This document shows positions 52,678 to 60,279 of a DNA stretch of 64,000 nucleotides, one piece after another (within the stretch, counting starts at the first letter, position 1; each line of letters starts with the position of its first letter). A model generated the notes under the pieces. That model made no database searches. It worked only from the letters and a program-made list of their open reading frames with translations, and was not told the origin of the DNA. A program made the position numbers and the translations under genes. The DNA comes from an uncultured Saprospirales bacterium. GTDB lineage: Bacteria > Bacteroidota > Bacteroidia > Chitinophagales > Saprospiraceae. The stretch is taken from contig CALMIR010000079.1 in the NCBI GenBank assembly GCA_937864265.1, positions 38,732 through 102,731 on the forward strand, in the 5' to 3' direction.

Positions 52678-53667
52678 TCATTCTACGGGAACTTCAATGG
52701 TAGCCAAAACGCCCTGACCAGGCGCTGCTTCAAGGGTGAATTGCCCCTGTAAGGATTTTGCCCTGGCCTGAATGTCGCCCAATCCCAAACCGCTGAAGTT
52801 ATCGGGTTGCTTGCTGGGGTCAAATCCTTTACCATCATCCTCTACCATTAACACCAGTGTTTTTTCATGTCGGATCAACTGAAGCGTAATTTCACTGGCC
52901 GCAGCGTGTTTCAAAGCATTGTTGATCAATTCCTGTCCAATTCGGTAAAGCCCCAATTCAATAGCTGGTTCCAGTCGGCGTTCCGGGTCATTGGAAAAAA
53001 AGGCGACTTTTGTCTTGCCTTTTAGGGAAACCCGGCTGCACAATTGCTGAAGCGCCGTATTCAGGCCAAAATCCAGTAGTGCTGCCGGCATCAGGGCATG
53101 AGAAATGTGGCGCAATTCCTCAGCCATCTGATCCATCATGCCCATCACCTGTTGAAATCGGGCGGCATGTTCTGCATCCAATTGTTCGTCAGGAGGTTGC
53201 AGGTATTCGATGTTCAACTTTAGCGCAGAAAGCAACGGGCCGATGCCATCGTGAATTTCCCGTGCCAGCCTACGCCTTTCTGCCTCTTGCCCATCCAGCA
53301 TGGCATTGTAAGTCGCTATTTCCATCTCCTTGAGCTTGGAAATATTCATAAAAGTGAGCAAAACGCCAGGTTGTACCGAGCGGCAACGCACAATGACATA
53401 GCGTTGCCCCAGCTTTACTTCCGGTAAATCAAAATCCAGGTCACCTGCTGGAATGCGGCTGAGCAACCAGTCTTTCAAAGGGCTGTCCAAGTGCTCGAGC
53501 AAAGGTTGACCGATGACATTATCCTTCTTAACATCCAAATAATTACAACCCCGCGGATTGATCATTACAATGTCCAGGTTTTCATCCAGCACCACCATCG
53601 CCATGGGCGCTGAATGGATGACGGACTCTAAAAAACTGCTTTTTTCCAATAAATCCTGCAAAGGCAT
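52678..53667 (-). CDS. PAS-domain histidine kinase (HisKA_3 type)
   Basis: This 329-aa cytoplasmic kinase has no membrane helix. A PAS domain (about 10-110, MVVLDENLDIVMINPRG) comes first. The dimerisation helix follows with RRRLAREIHDGIGPLLSALK (His139), then HATPase_c (ELINNALKHAAASEITL, VEDDGKGFD, GLGLGDIQARA). This is the NarX/DesK-like class that works with LuxR-type regulators, and one lies next to it. The signal could be redox, a ligand or a small molecule bound by PAS. A palindromic element lies 32 bp upstream of the start. Confidence 0.93.
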   Translation of the reverse strand: MPLQDLLEKSSFLESVIHSAPMAMVVLDENLDIVMINPRGCNYLDVKKDNVIGQPLLEHLDSPLKDWLLSRIPAGDLDFDLPEVKLGQRYVIVRCRSVQPGVLLTFMNISKLKEMEIATYNAMLDGQEAERRRLAREIHDGIGPLLSALKLNIEYLQPPDEQLDAEHAARFQQVMGMMDQMAEELRHISHALMPAALLDFGLNTALQQLCSRVSLKGKTKVAFFSNDPERRLEPAIELGLYRIGQELINNALKHAAASEITLQLIRHEKTLVLMVEDDGKGFDPSKQPDNFSGLGLGDIQARAKSLQGQFTLEAAPGQGVLATIEVPVE

Positions 53668-53698
53668 CGCCCAATTTTTTTCTAAAAAGGATTATTCG

Positions 53699-53820
53699 TA
53701 GTGTGCAAAAAATGACTTCCCGATTGATCAAAGTCCTTACCCTAGCGGACACACTTAAAATGAACCGTTTAGCCCGCTAGGGTAAGGACAAATCGGGAAC
53801 TTAATTTTTCTGCGTTACTC
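53699..53820 (+). repeat. Palindromic element, full length
   Basis: This 122-bp copy runs from TAGTGTGC to TGCGTTACT with an intact 15-bp inner stem; the outer arm has the GATTGATCAAAG variant shared with the tandem copies at 11.3-11.7 kb. It lies between the PAS kinase start and the end of the pyrophosphatase gene, where it may end the nhaD-CaCA-ppa transcript. Confidence 0.92.
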
Positions 53821-53866
53821 AAGCGAAATGGTCAAAGAACTATAAAAATAATACCAATTGTTCAAA

Positions 53867-54580
53867 TTAGGAATCCTCCTCCGTTTTTTGAATGCGCAAC
53901 AGGTTGAGCACCATCTCTGACATTTTAGATTCCAGTCCTCCAAATGAATTTTCATAGTCTTCTTGGCAACAACGAATGACTTCCTGGGCTTCTGTTCTGC
54001 CATAAACATGCGTGATTTCACACTGTGGTGCCTGATTGGGCAACTGCTTATAAGTCAAAAAATAGTGCTTCAAACGATTGATAATAGCGTCGGGCAACTC
54101 TGTAATGTCTCTCAGTTGGCCATATATTTCATCTTGCTGCAAAACCGCTATGATCTTGTCATCAGCCTCCCGGTTGTCAATGAGTCTAAACCCCCCAATC
54201 GGTACTACTTGTACAATGATACCCCCAGTTGGAATGAGCCTTTCTGTCAGTACACAAATATCCAGTGGATCGCCATCCCCGATCATGTCTTTTCTGCCTG
54301 TTTTTTGCATGCAATACGCAGCAGCCGCGTCCTGGCAATAAGTTTGCGGAATAAATCCGTATAGGGTTGGGACGATATTAGAAAATTTCTGCGGGCGATC
54401 CACTTTTAGAAAGCCCGTTCTTTTGTCGATTTCGTACTTCACGGTGTCCGAAGGCGTAATCTCTATAAAAGCCGTCACGACATCGGGTGCCCGTTCGCCG
54501 ATCGGGATACCATGCCAGGGATGCGATTGATACCGCAGTCCGAGCATTGCCCATAATTTCTGTAGCTCATTTTCTTCCAT
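53867..54580 (-). CDS. ppa: Inorganic pyrophosphatase (family I)
   Basis: This 237-aa soluble enzyme hydrolyses PPi to two phosphates. The active-site text is intact: ITPSDTVKYEIDKRTG, VPTLYGFIPQTYC, IGDGDPLDICVL (metal-binding Asp residues) and GGFRLIDNREADDKIIAV. It is longer than the E. coli enzyme through a C-terminal extension. It starts 12 bp after the CaCA antiporter stop, so it is in an operon with nhaD and CaCA. Confidence 0.95.
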   Translation of the reverse strand: MEENELQKLWAMLGLRYQSHPWHGIPIGERAPDVVTAFIEITPSDTVKYEIDKRTGFLKVDRPQKFSNIVPTLYGFIPQTYCQDAAAAYCMQKTGRKDMIGDGDPLDICVLTERLIPTGGIIVQVVPIGGFRLIDNREADDKIIAVLQQDEIYGQLRDITELPDAIINRLKHYFLTYKQLPNQAPQCEITHVYGRTEAQEVIRCCQEDYENSFGGLESKMSEMVLNLLRIQKTEEDS

Positions 54581-54592
54581 GTACCTAGCTTT

Positions 54593-55684
54593 TCATTTTT
54601 TAGTACCTTTCCCATTGACCATAAATTCTCTGATGCTCATCACCACTAAGGTCAGAATGGTCAAAGGTATAACGAACCAGGTCATGGCAACCGTGTATGC
54701 TTTTAACGATTCGTATTGGGCATTTTTCAAAATGAGGTAAAAAACATAAGCCAGATAATAGCCTAGGAAAACAAAGCCTTCCCAGCGATCGAGCCGCTTG
54801 CCGGTGAAAAAAATGGGCATACAGGCTAGGGATACGGCCACCATGACGGGTAAATCAAACCACAGGGCAGCAGGCGTTACAGGGACTCCATTGCCTACTA
54901 CAGCTACAATGCCCAGGATGAATACGATGTTGAAAATATTACTGCCCACTACATTGCCTACAGCAATATCCCTTTCCCCTCTGATGCTGGCAATTATGGA
55001 CGTGGCGACTTCTGGTAAAGATGTCCCCGCAGCAATGATGGTTAACCCGATCACCATTTCACTGATACCCAAGCTTTGAGCCATCAGGATAGCGCTATCG
55101 ACCAGCCATCGGGAGCCGAGTATCAGCATACCCAGCCCGACCAGGATCAGCAGGAGGAAAAACCATTTTTTATTTGCTACCTTTTTTGAAGGAAGCGCAT
55201 ACTCTTCGCGGTATTCCTCCAACACAGCCGGATCTTTTTCCTGCTTGCTCATACGAATCAGGAAAACCACATAGGCGATGCCGATAAGCAACAACACCAA
55301 GCCTTCCCAAAGCCGGATCGTTCCGTCAAGCGCAAAACCCAGGGCGATCAAGGCTGTTGCAATCATGATGGGCACGTCCAGGCGGATCAATTGCTGGGCA
55401 ACGACCAGCGGTAAAATCAGGGATGTAATTCCTAGAATGAATAGCACATTGAAAATATTGCTGCCCACTACATTGCCTAAAGCAATACCAGTCGAGCCTT
55501 CCATGCTGGACATCAAACTAACTGCTAATTCCGGCGAACTCGTTCCAAACGCCACGACGGTCAGCCCAATGACCAGCGGCGGTATCCCAAGCATGGCGGC
55601 TATTCTGGAAGCACCTTTTACAAATACTTCTGCACCAACAATTAATACAACCAGCCCCCCAACAAATTTCAATAAAAGCATCAT
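54593..55684 (-). CDS. Calcium/sodium antiporter (CaCA family, YrbG type)
   Basis: This 363-aa inner-membrane protein has two inverted repeats, each with an alpha motif: GTSSPELAVSLMSS with GNVVGSNIFNVLFI, and AAGTSLPEVATSI with GNVVGSNIFNIVFI. It exchanges Na+ (or H+) for Ca2+. The gap to nhaD is 4 bp, so the two are co-transcribed. Confidence 0.93.
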   Translation of the reverse strand: MMLLLKFVGGLVVLIVGAEVFVKGASRIAAMLGIPPLVIGLTVVAFGTSSPELAVSLMSSMEGSTGIALGNVVGSNIFNVLFILGITSLILPLVVAQQLIRLDVPIMIATALIALGFALDGTIRLWEGLVLLLIGIAYVVFLIRMSKQEKDPAVLEEYREEYALPSKKVANKKWFFLLLILVGLGMLILGSRWLVDSAILMAQSLGISEMVIGLTIIAAGTSLPEVATSIIASIRGERDIAVGNVVGSNIFNIVFILGIVAVVGNGVPVTPAALWFDLPVMVAVSLACMPIFFTGKRLDRWEGFVFLGYYLAYVFYLILKNAQYESLKAYTVAMTWFVIPLTILTLVVMSIREFMVNGKGTKK

Positions 55685-55688
55685 ACAA

Positions 55689-57041
55689 TCAAGCTAATAA
55701 CAATTGATAGACGATCAGGAAAACAATAACCCCGGCTATATATCCAGCCAATGCAATCCAGGACATTTTTTTCAAATACCAAATGAAGTCAATCCGCTCC
55801 ATACCCATCGCCGCCACACCTGCCGCCGATCCTATGATAAAAATGCTGCCCCCTGTGCCGGCTGCATAAGCGATGAATTGCCACAACTTGGCATCCATCG
55901 GATATTCATTCATAGGGAACATGCCCATAATGGCCGCTACCAAGGGTACATTATCCACTATAGCGGATAGCAAACCCAGTATAATAACGACGATGTCGAG
56001 TTGGGGAATGGCTTTTTGCAAGGCATAAGCCACAGAAGTGAGGAAACCGATCGGATGTTCCGCCGTATGTGATCCAACCACCATAGCATCCAGCGAGGAT
56101 ACCGCCAATAATATACCGAGGAAGAATAAGATGCTGGACAATTCTATTCGCGATAAAGCATGCCGGACAGAGTACATTTGCTTGCGTTCTTCTGTAAAGT
56201 TTTCCTCTGGGTGAATGTACTCACTCACCATCCAAACGACCGACAACGAAAACAACATGCCCATGTAAGGCGGCAAGCCGGTAACTGCTTTCACTATGGG
56301 TACAAAAATCAAACCACCGACGCCGAAAATCAACATAGTTTTACTGCTCAGAAGTCGGTGGGCAGCATGCGAGGCATCTGATGGTTCCGTGGCTTTTTCA
56401 CTCCATTTCCCTTTAAAAACAGGAAGGAAGCCTGCAATAAGAAGCGGAATACCCAGGCAAGCTAATGAAGGCAGCAATAAATGCTCGATCAGCCCTAGGG
56501 TACTGACTTTTTCTTTGATCCAAAGCATGGTGGTCGTCACATCGCCAATGGGCGTCCAGACACCGCCGGCATTGGCAGCGATGACAACAAAACTGGCAAA
56601 CCATATCCGGTCTTTCGCATCGGGAATCAATTTGCGCAGCAGCGATATAAAAACAATAGTAGTGGTCAGGTTGTCCAGAATAGCCGAAAAGAAAAAGGCC
56701 ATCCAACTGATCAGCCACAGCAATTTTCGCTTGTTCTTGGTTTGTATCTGGTTGGTGATCACCGTAAAACCCTGGTGCAGGTCAACCAACTCCACAATCA
56801 CCATCGCGCCTATGAGGAAGAACAGGATTTGAGCTATTTCACCCAAATGGTGCAGCAATACCTCTTTGGAACTGTTGATATGGTGCTCCGCGTCCAAAAC
56901 AGGCAACTCAGCCATGAAAATAATAGCCCAGCACAACACGCCGCCTAATAGGGCAGGCACGGCTTTGTCCAGTTTGAGCGGATGTTCGAGAACGATGAGT
57001 AAATAGGCTAAAACAAAGATTGCGACGACAAGGGTAACCAT
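55689..57041 (-). CDS. nhaD: Na+/H+ antiporter NhaD type
   Basis: This 450-aa polytopic membrane protein of the ion transporter superfamily has NLTTTIVFISLLRKLIPD, NAGGVWTPIGDVTTTMLW and VDNVPLVAAIMGM blocks that mark NhaD exchangers. It exports Na+ for H+. Together with the Ca2+ exchanger and pyrophosphatase it forms a three-gene operon for ion balance, which suits a marine or brackish life. Confidence 0.93.
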   Translation of the reverse strand: MVTLVVAIFVLAYLLIVLEHPLKLDKAVPALLGGVLCWAIIFMAELPVLDAEHHINSSKEVLLHHLGEIAQILFFLIGAMVIVELVDLHQGFTVITNQIQTKNKRKLLWLISWMAFFFSAILDNLTTTIVFISLLRKLIPDAKDRIWFASFVVIAANAGGVWTPIGDVTTTMLWIKEKVSTLGLIEHLLLPSLACLGIPLLIAGFLPVFKGKWSEKATEPSDASHAAHRLLSSKTMLIFGVGGLIFVPIVKAVTGLPPYMGMLFSLSVVWMVSEYIHPEENFTEERKQMYSVRHALSRIELSSILFFLGILLAVSSLDAMVVGSHTAEHPIGFLTSVAYALQKAIPQLDIVVIILGLLSAIVDNVPLVAAIMGMFPMNEYPMDAKLWQFIAYAAGTGGSIFIIGSAAGVAAMGMERIDFIWYLKKMSWIALAGYIAGVIVFLIVYQLLLA

Positions 57042-57324
57042 TCAGTGCCTGCTTTGATGCAGCAGCAAAGGTATAGTGCCCACATGGGCATAATTATTAC
57101 CAAATTCAGGATTTTTTTGCCTAAAAGAAAAGCGTATTTTCTAAGAGATTCTCGCAGTAAAATGCCGGCTACTCCATAAAGTGGCCGGCTAAGAATGCAG
57201 GAAGATGTGTATTTTTCTTTTGAGGATATTAGAAACAGAGATATATGCAGCGGCAGCCTTGTCCTACGCACACCTCAGCCGCATGAAACTACACCTAGCT
57301 TTCACCTAGCTTGCAACCACACTT

Positions 57325-57849
57325 TCAAGCCCTGGGCGTTTTCTTGGGTTCCGGTATTTTTTTCAGGTGTTCTGCGCCTTCCACATCAAAGTCGAGGTCG
57401 TTGAGGTCGCTGAGTTGGAATTTGCCCTCTAGGCTGAGCAGCACAAACTGATCGTCGCCTGAAACCAGCAACAAGACATCCGTAATCGATTCAGCATCTT
57501 CGCGGATGAAGATATCGATGACTTCTTTGCCTTCGCGCAAGTTCATCAGTAGTTCAAATTTATCCTTGCCTACTTTTTTTACCAGCGACTTGTATTCATC
57601 GGGGCTGACAAGGTTGCCCTCTTCCATGACGAGTACGCGCAGTTGGGTGATTTTTTCCAGGAGCTTTTTGCCTTCCTCATCGTCGGAAAAATTGGAGGCC
57701 AGCTTGAGTACCCAGCCCTGCATTTTTACATTGGTGACATTTTCCTGCTGCTTGTATTTGTCATAAAATTGCAGGATGGATTCCGATTGGGCGAATACGC
57801 CTACATAACTGAGGAATAACAGGATGATGGACAACAGTAGGGTTTTCAT
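57325..57849 (-). CDS. DUF4252 protein with signal peptide
   Basis: This 174-aa exported protein has signal MKTLLLSIILLFLSYVGVFA and the DUF4252 pattern ILQFYDKYKQQENVTNVKMQG, RVLVMEEGN, FELLMNLREGKEVIDIFIRED and DQFVLLSLEGKFQLSDL. It is the last of three paralogues behind an ECF sigma factor. The function is unknown; the operon suggests an extracytoplasmic response. Confidence 0.85.
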   Translation of the reverse strand: MKTLLLSIILLFLSYVGVFAQSESILQFYDKYKQQENVTNVKMQGWVLKLASNFSDDEEGKKLLEKITQLRVLVMEEGNLVSPDEYKSLVKKVGKDKFELLMNLREGKEVIDIFIREDAESITDVLLLVSGDDQFVLLSLEGKFQLSDLNDLDFDVEGAEHLKKIPEPKKTPRA

Positions 57850-57866
57850 AAGTATTGTTTTTTTTG

Positions 57867-58451
57867 TTATGCTCGTGGCTTGGTTTCTTTCGGTTTTTCT
57901 TCCACGGGTGGCGCGGGTGGTACTTCCTCTTCTTTGGCCCAGTTCTTTTTCTCCATAAAGTGGTGGATGAGCTTGGAGAGGTCTTTGTATCGGATGCTAG
58001 ATTTTATGTCAAAAAACACAAAGGAGTCTGCTTCGTCAACCACCAACACGATGTCGTGTAATTTATCTTTTTTCTCTTTGATCAGAAAATTGACTTTAGC
58101 TCCTTCGCTTTGAACCATGAAGAGGTCGTCGTAGCCGTTGCTGCGTATGTTGCTCACAAAGCTATTGATCTCTGAACGCGGAATACCAGCCATGCCTTCT
58201 TCCTTATCCACCACCATCATGCGCATTTTTTTGACCTTGCGCGCCAGGCGGAAATACATTTTCTTTTCTTTATCGGCAGTAAACCAGGATGCGACGTGGC
58301 TTCCCGTCCAAACCAGCCAGCCCGGCAATTTGAAGTTGACGACGCCTTCCCTGCCTTTGTTGTATTGGTAAAATTGGGCCACCGATGTAGGTGAATCGCA
58401 GGAGCTCAATAAAGCAAAAAAGATAACGGATATAAATATGGTGGAGCGCAT
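57867..58451 (-). CDS. DUF4252 lipoprotein
   Basis: This 194-aa second paralogue is a lipoprotein (lipobox LLSSC). It follows the same layout: VAQFYQYNKGREGVVNFKLPG, RMMVVDKEEG, DLFMVQSEGAKVNFLIKEKK and DSFVFFDIKSSIRYKDL. The C-terminal tail is rich in Pro, Glu and Lys. Gap to the last paralogue: 17 bp. Confidence 0.82.
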   Translation of the reverse strand: MRSTIFISVIFFALLSSCDSPTSVAQFYQYNKGREGVVNFKLPGWLVWTGSHVASWFTADKEKKMYFRLARKVKKMRMMVVDKEEGMAGIPRSEINSFVSNIRSNGYDDLFMVQSEGAKVNFLIKEKKDKLHDIVLVVDEADSFVFFDIKSSIRYKDLSKLIHHFMEKKNWAKEEEVPPAPPVEEKPKETKPRA

Positions 58452-58541
58452 GGGGAAATCTTTTAAAATTTAGACAATAGACTTTTGAGGATAGACCAGC
58501 GACCTTTTACTAGCTAGTCTATCCTCTAATACAGCGGTCAA

Positions 58542-59084
58542 TCAATACTTGCGATCCTCGCTGTCGTTGTCGTCCTCGTCGTCGAACTCGTTGGCCAATT
58601 TGGACACCTTATCGAGGTCAATTTTGCCGACGAAACTCATGAGTACGAATTCTTCATCGCCCCCTACCAACAAGAGCAGTTCATTGATGATCTTGTTGCC
58701 ATCGTCCTTGACCAGGAAATCGACATTCTGGCCGTCCTTATCGCGTACCGTCATCAGGATTTCATACTCTTTGGTGTCAATTTTTTGCTTGGCTTCCTTG
58801 TAAAATTGCAGGCCGTTTTCTTCAGCTACCAGGATGCGAATGCCTTCCAGGTCTTTGGCCAATTCGATGATGGCTTGAACTTCCTTGTCGTCCATGTCCA
58901 TTTCGTCAATTTCCAGTTTGCCAAACATGGACAGCAATTTGGAGCTGATATAGACCACCGTGAAGCGATCGTCTTCCATGTATTGCTTGAAATACTTTTC
59001 GATGGCATTGCTTGAAGTTTGGGCTTGAGCCATAGCCACTACACCTAAGAATAAGGCAGTAAAAATCCATTTAGAAAATCTCAT
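58542..59084 (-). CDS. DUF4252 protein with signal peptide
   Basis: This 180-aa first paralogue has signal MRFSKWIFTALFLGVVAMAQA and the same layout: AIEKYFKQYMEDDRFTVVYIS, RILVAEENG, YEILMTVRDKDGQNVDFLVKD and EEFVLMSFVGKIDLDKV, with an acidic tail. It starts 41 bp after the anti-sigma-like gene. Confidence 0.85.
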   Translation of the reverse strand: MRFSKWIFTALFLGVVAMAQAQTSSNAIEKYFKQYMEDDRFTVVYISSKLLSMFGKLEIDEMDMDDKEVQAIIELAKDLEGIRILVAEENGLQFYKEAKQKIDTKEYEILMTVRDKDGQNVDFLVKDDGNKIINELLLLVGGDEEFVLMSFVGKIDLDKVSKLANEFDDEDDNDSEDRKY

Positions 59085-59125
59085 GGTGATTTCTGTTTTT
59101 TAAAAGTGAATGATTGAGTAGTTTG

Positions 59126-59647
59126 TTATTTTAAAAATCGGGTGATTTCCTTTAGGTTGTCCACCTCTTTGGCGGCCATGTTGGCACCTTGGTTGAGTTC
59201 GGCAGATGCCTTGTGCAGGGCAGCAGCGGTTAGTTTGAACGCTTGCTGGGGGTCTTTGACCTCGTATTTCGACCAGTCCACCGCCGCAGTTTCTTCGGCT
59301 GCCGCTTTGGGCAAGTGGTGTTGAACCGTCCACCATACGCCCAGGGCCAGTACCACCACTGCCGCTACGCGAACCAGGTAAAAGTGGAGCGACCGTATTT
59401 TGGCTTGCGCCGAAATGGGCTGCTTTTTATCCAGGGCTTCGATTTGCTGGAAAAGGCGTTCGTCGAAATCCTGGCCCAGCTCCGCTTGGGCTTCGCCGGA
59501 AAAGTACTGGAATAGCGTTTGGTACTTTTCCAGTTCGGCAGGTACTTCGTCTTGCGAGAAATAGCGGCGCAATTGGGCTTCTTCCTGCAAGGAGGTTTCC
59601 CCCTCGAAGTAGCGGTCTATCAGCGTGTTGATTCTTTTATTGTCCAT
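59126..59647 (-). CDS. Putative anti-sigma or sigma-operon membrane protein
   Basis: This is a 173-aa protein. The N-terminal part (RINTLIDRYFEGETSLQEEAQLRRYF) resembles the N-terminal zinc-finger-less anti-sigma pattern common in Bacteroidota. It has one transmembrane segment near residue 95 (FYLVRVAAVVVLALGVWW) and a short outside tail. It overlaps the end of the sigma gene by 28 bp, a strong coupling that supports an anti-sigma role. Confidence 0.7.
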   Translation of the reverse strand: MDNKRINTLIDRYFEGETSLQEEAQLRRYFSQDEVPAELEKYQTLFQYFSGEAQAELGQDFDERLFQQIEALDKKQPISAQAKIRSLHFYLVRVAAVVVLALGVWWTVQHHLPKAAAEETAAVDWSKYEVKDPQQAFKLTAAALHKASAELNQGANMAAKEVDNLKEITRFLK

Positions 59648-60138
59648 AATTGCAACAATTTCGATTGAATGGTTTTTCTGGCTCTGAAAATATTGGTTTT
59701 CACCTGTGCCAGCGACAGTTGCAGGGTATCTGCGATCTCCTCATAACTCAGGCCTTCGATATCGCGCAGTTCCATGCTCATTTTTTGGGCTTCGGGCAAT
59801 TGGCACATCAGCCTTTTAATGTGCCCAAGGGTATCCTGTAGCTCCAACTCGCGTTCCGGGTTGTGTCCATTTGAGCTAAACCCATAAGCCAACTCCAAAT
59901 CTTCCGATTGGTGGTGCCTTGAGCGGGTTTTGTCGATGGCTCGGTTTTTGGTCAACTGCATACACCAAGCTTCCACATTGGCAATATGGCTGAGCTGGTC
60001 GCGGGTTTGCCAAAGCTTGATGAACACCTCCTGCACCACATCCTCCGCCTCTGCCGGATTGCCCGTTATGCGCAGGGCCAGCCGGTAGAGCTTGTTTTTG
60101 ACGGGTAATATGCTTGTTTTAAATGCTTCGGTATTCAT
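59620..60138 (-). CDS. ECF RNA polymerase sigma factor
   Basis: This 172-aa sigma-70 family protein of the extracytoplasmic function type starts at the ATG at 60138 (MNTEAFKTSILPVKNKL). Region 2 contains AEDVVQEVFIKLWQTRD and VEAWCMQLTKNRAID. Region 4 is MELRDIEGLSYEEIADTLQLSLAQVKTNIFRARK. It leads the operon with the anti-sigma-like protein and three DUF4252 proteins, which it probably controls. Confidence 0.93.
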   Translation of the reverse strand: MNTEAFKTSILPVKNKLYRLALRITGNPAEAEDVVQEVFIKLWQTRDQLSHIANVEAWCMQLTKNRAIDKTRSRHHQSEDLELAYGFSSNGHNPERELELQDTLGHIKRLMCQLPEAQKMSMELRDIEGLSYEEIADTLQLSLAQVKTNIFRARKTIQSKLLQLWTIKESTR

Positions 60139-60188
60139 CACAAAAAGACGACGGATGGGTTTGGGAAAAAGTTACAACTGGGTGAAAA

Positions 60189-60211
60189 TAATTTTTTTCT
60201 GCGTTACTTAG
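60189..60211 (+). repeat. Short end fragment of the palindromic element
   Basis: AATTTTTTTCTGCGTTACTTA matches the right end of the family (AATTTTTCTGCGTTACTA). The rest is gone. It lies in the 141-bp divergent gap between the sigma factor and permease genes. Confidence 0.5.
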
Positions 60212-60279
60212 CAACAAAAGCCACCTATTGAACGCTGTTGTGACTTTAATTAGAGCATCTGAATAGAAACCATCCACTT

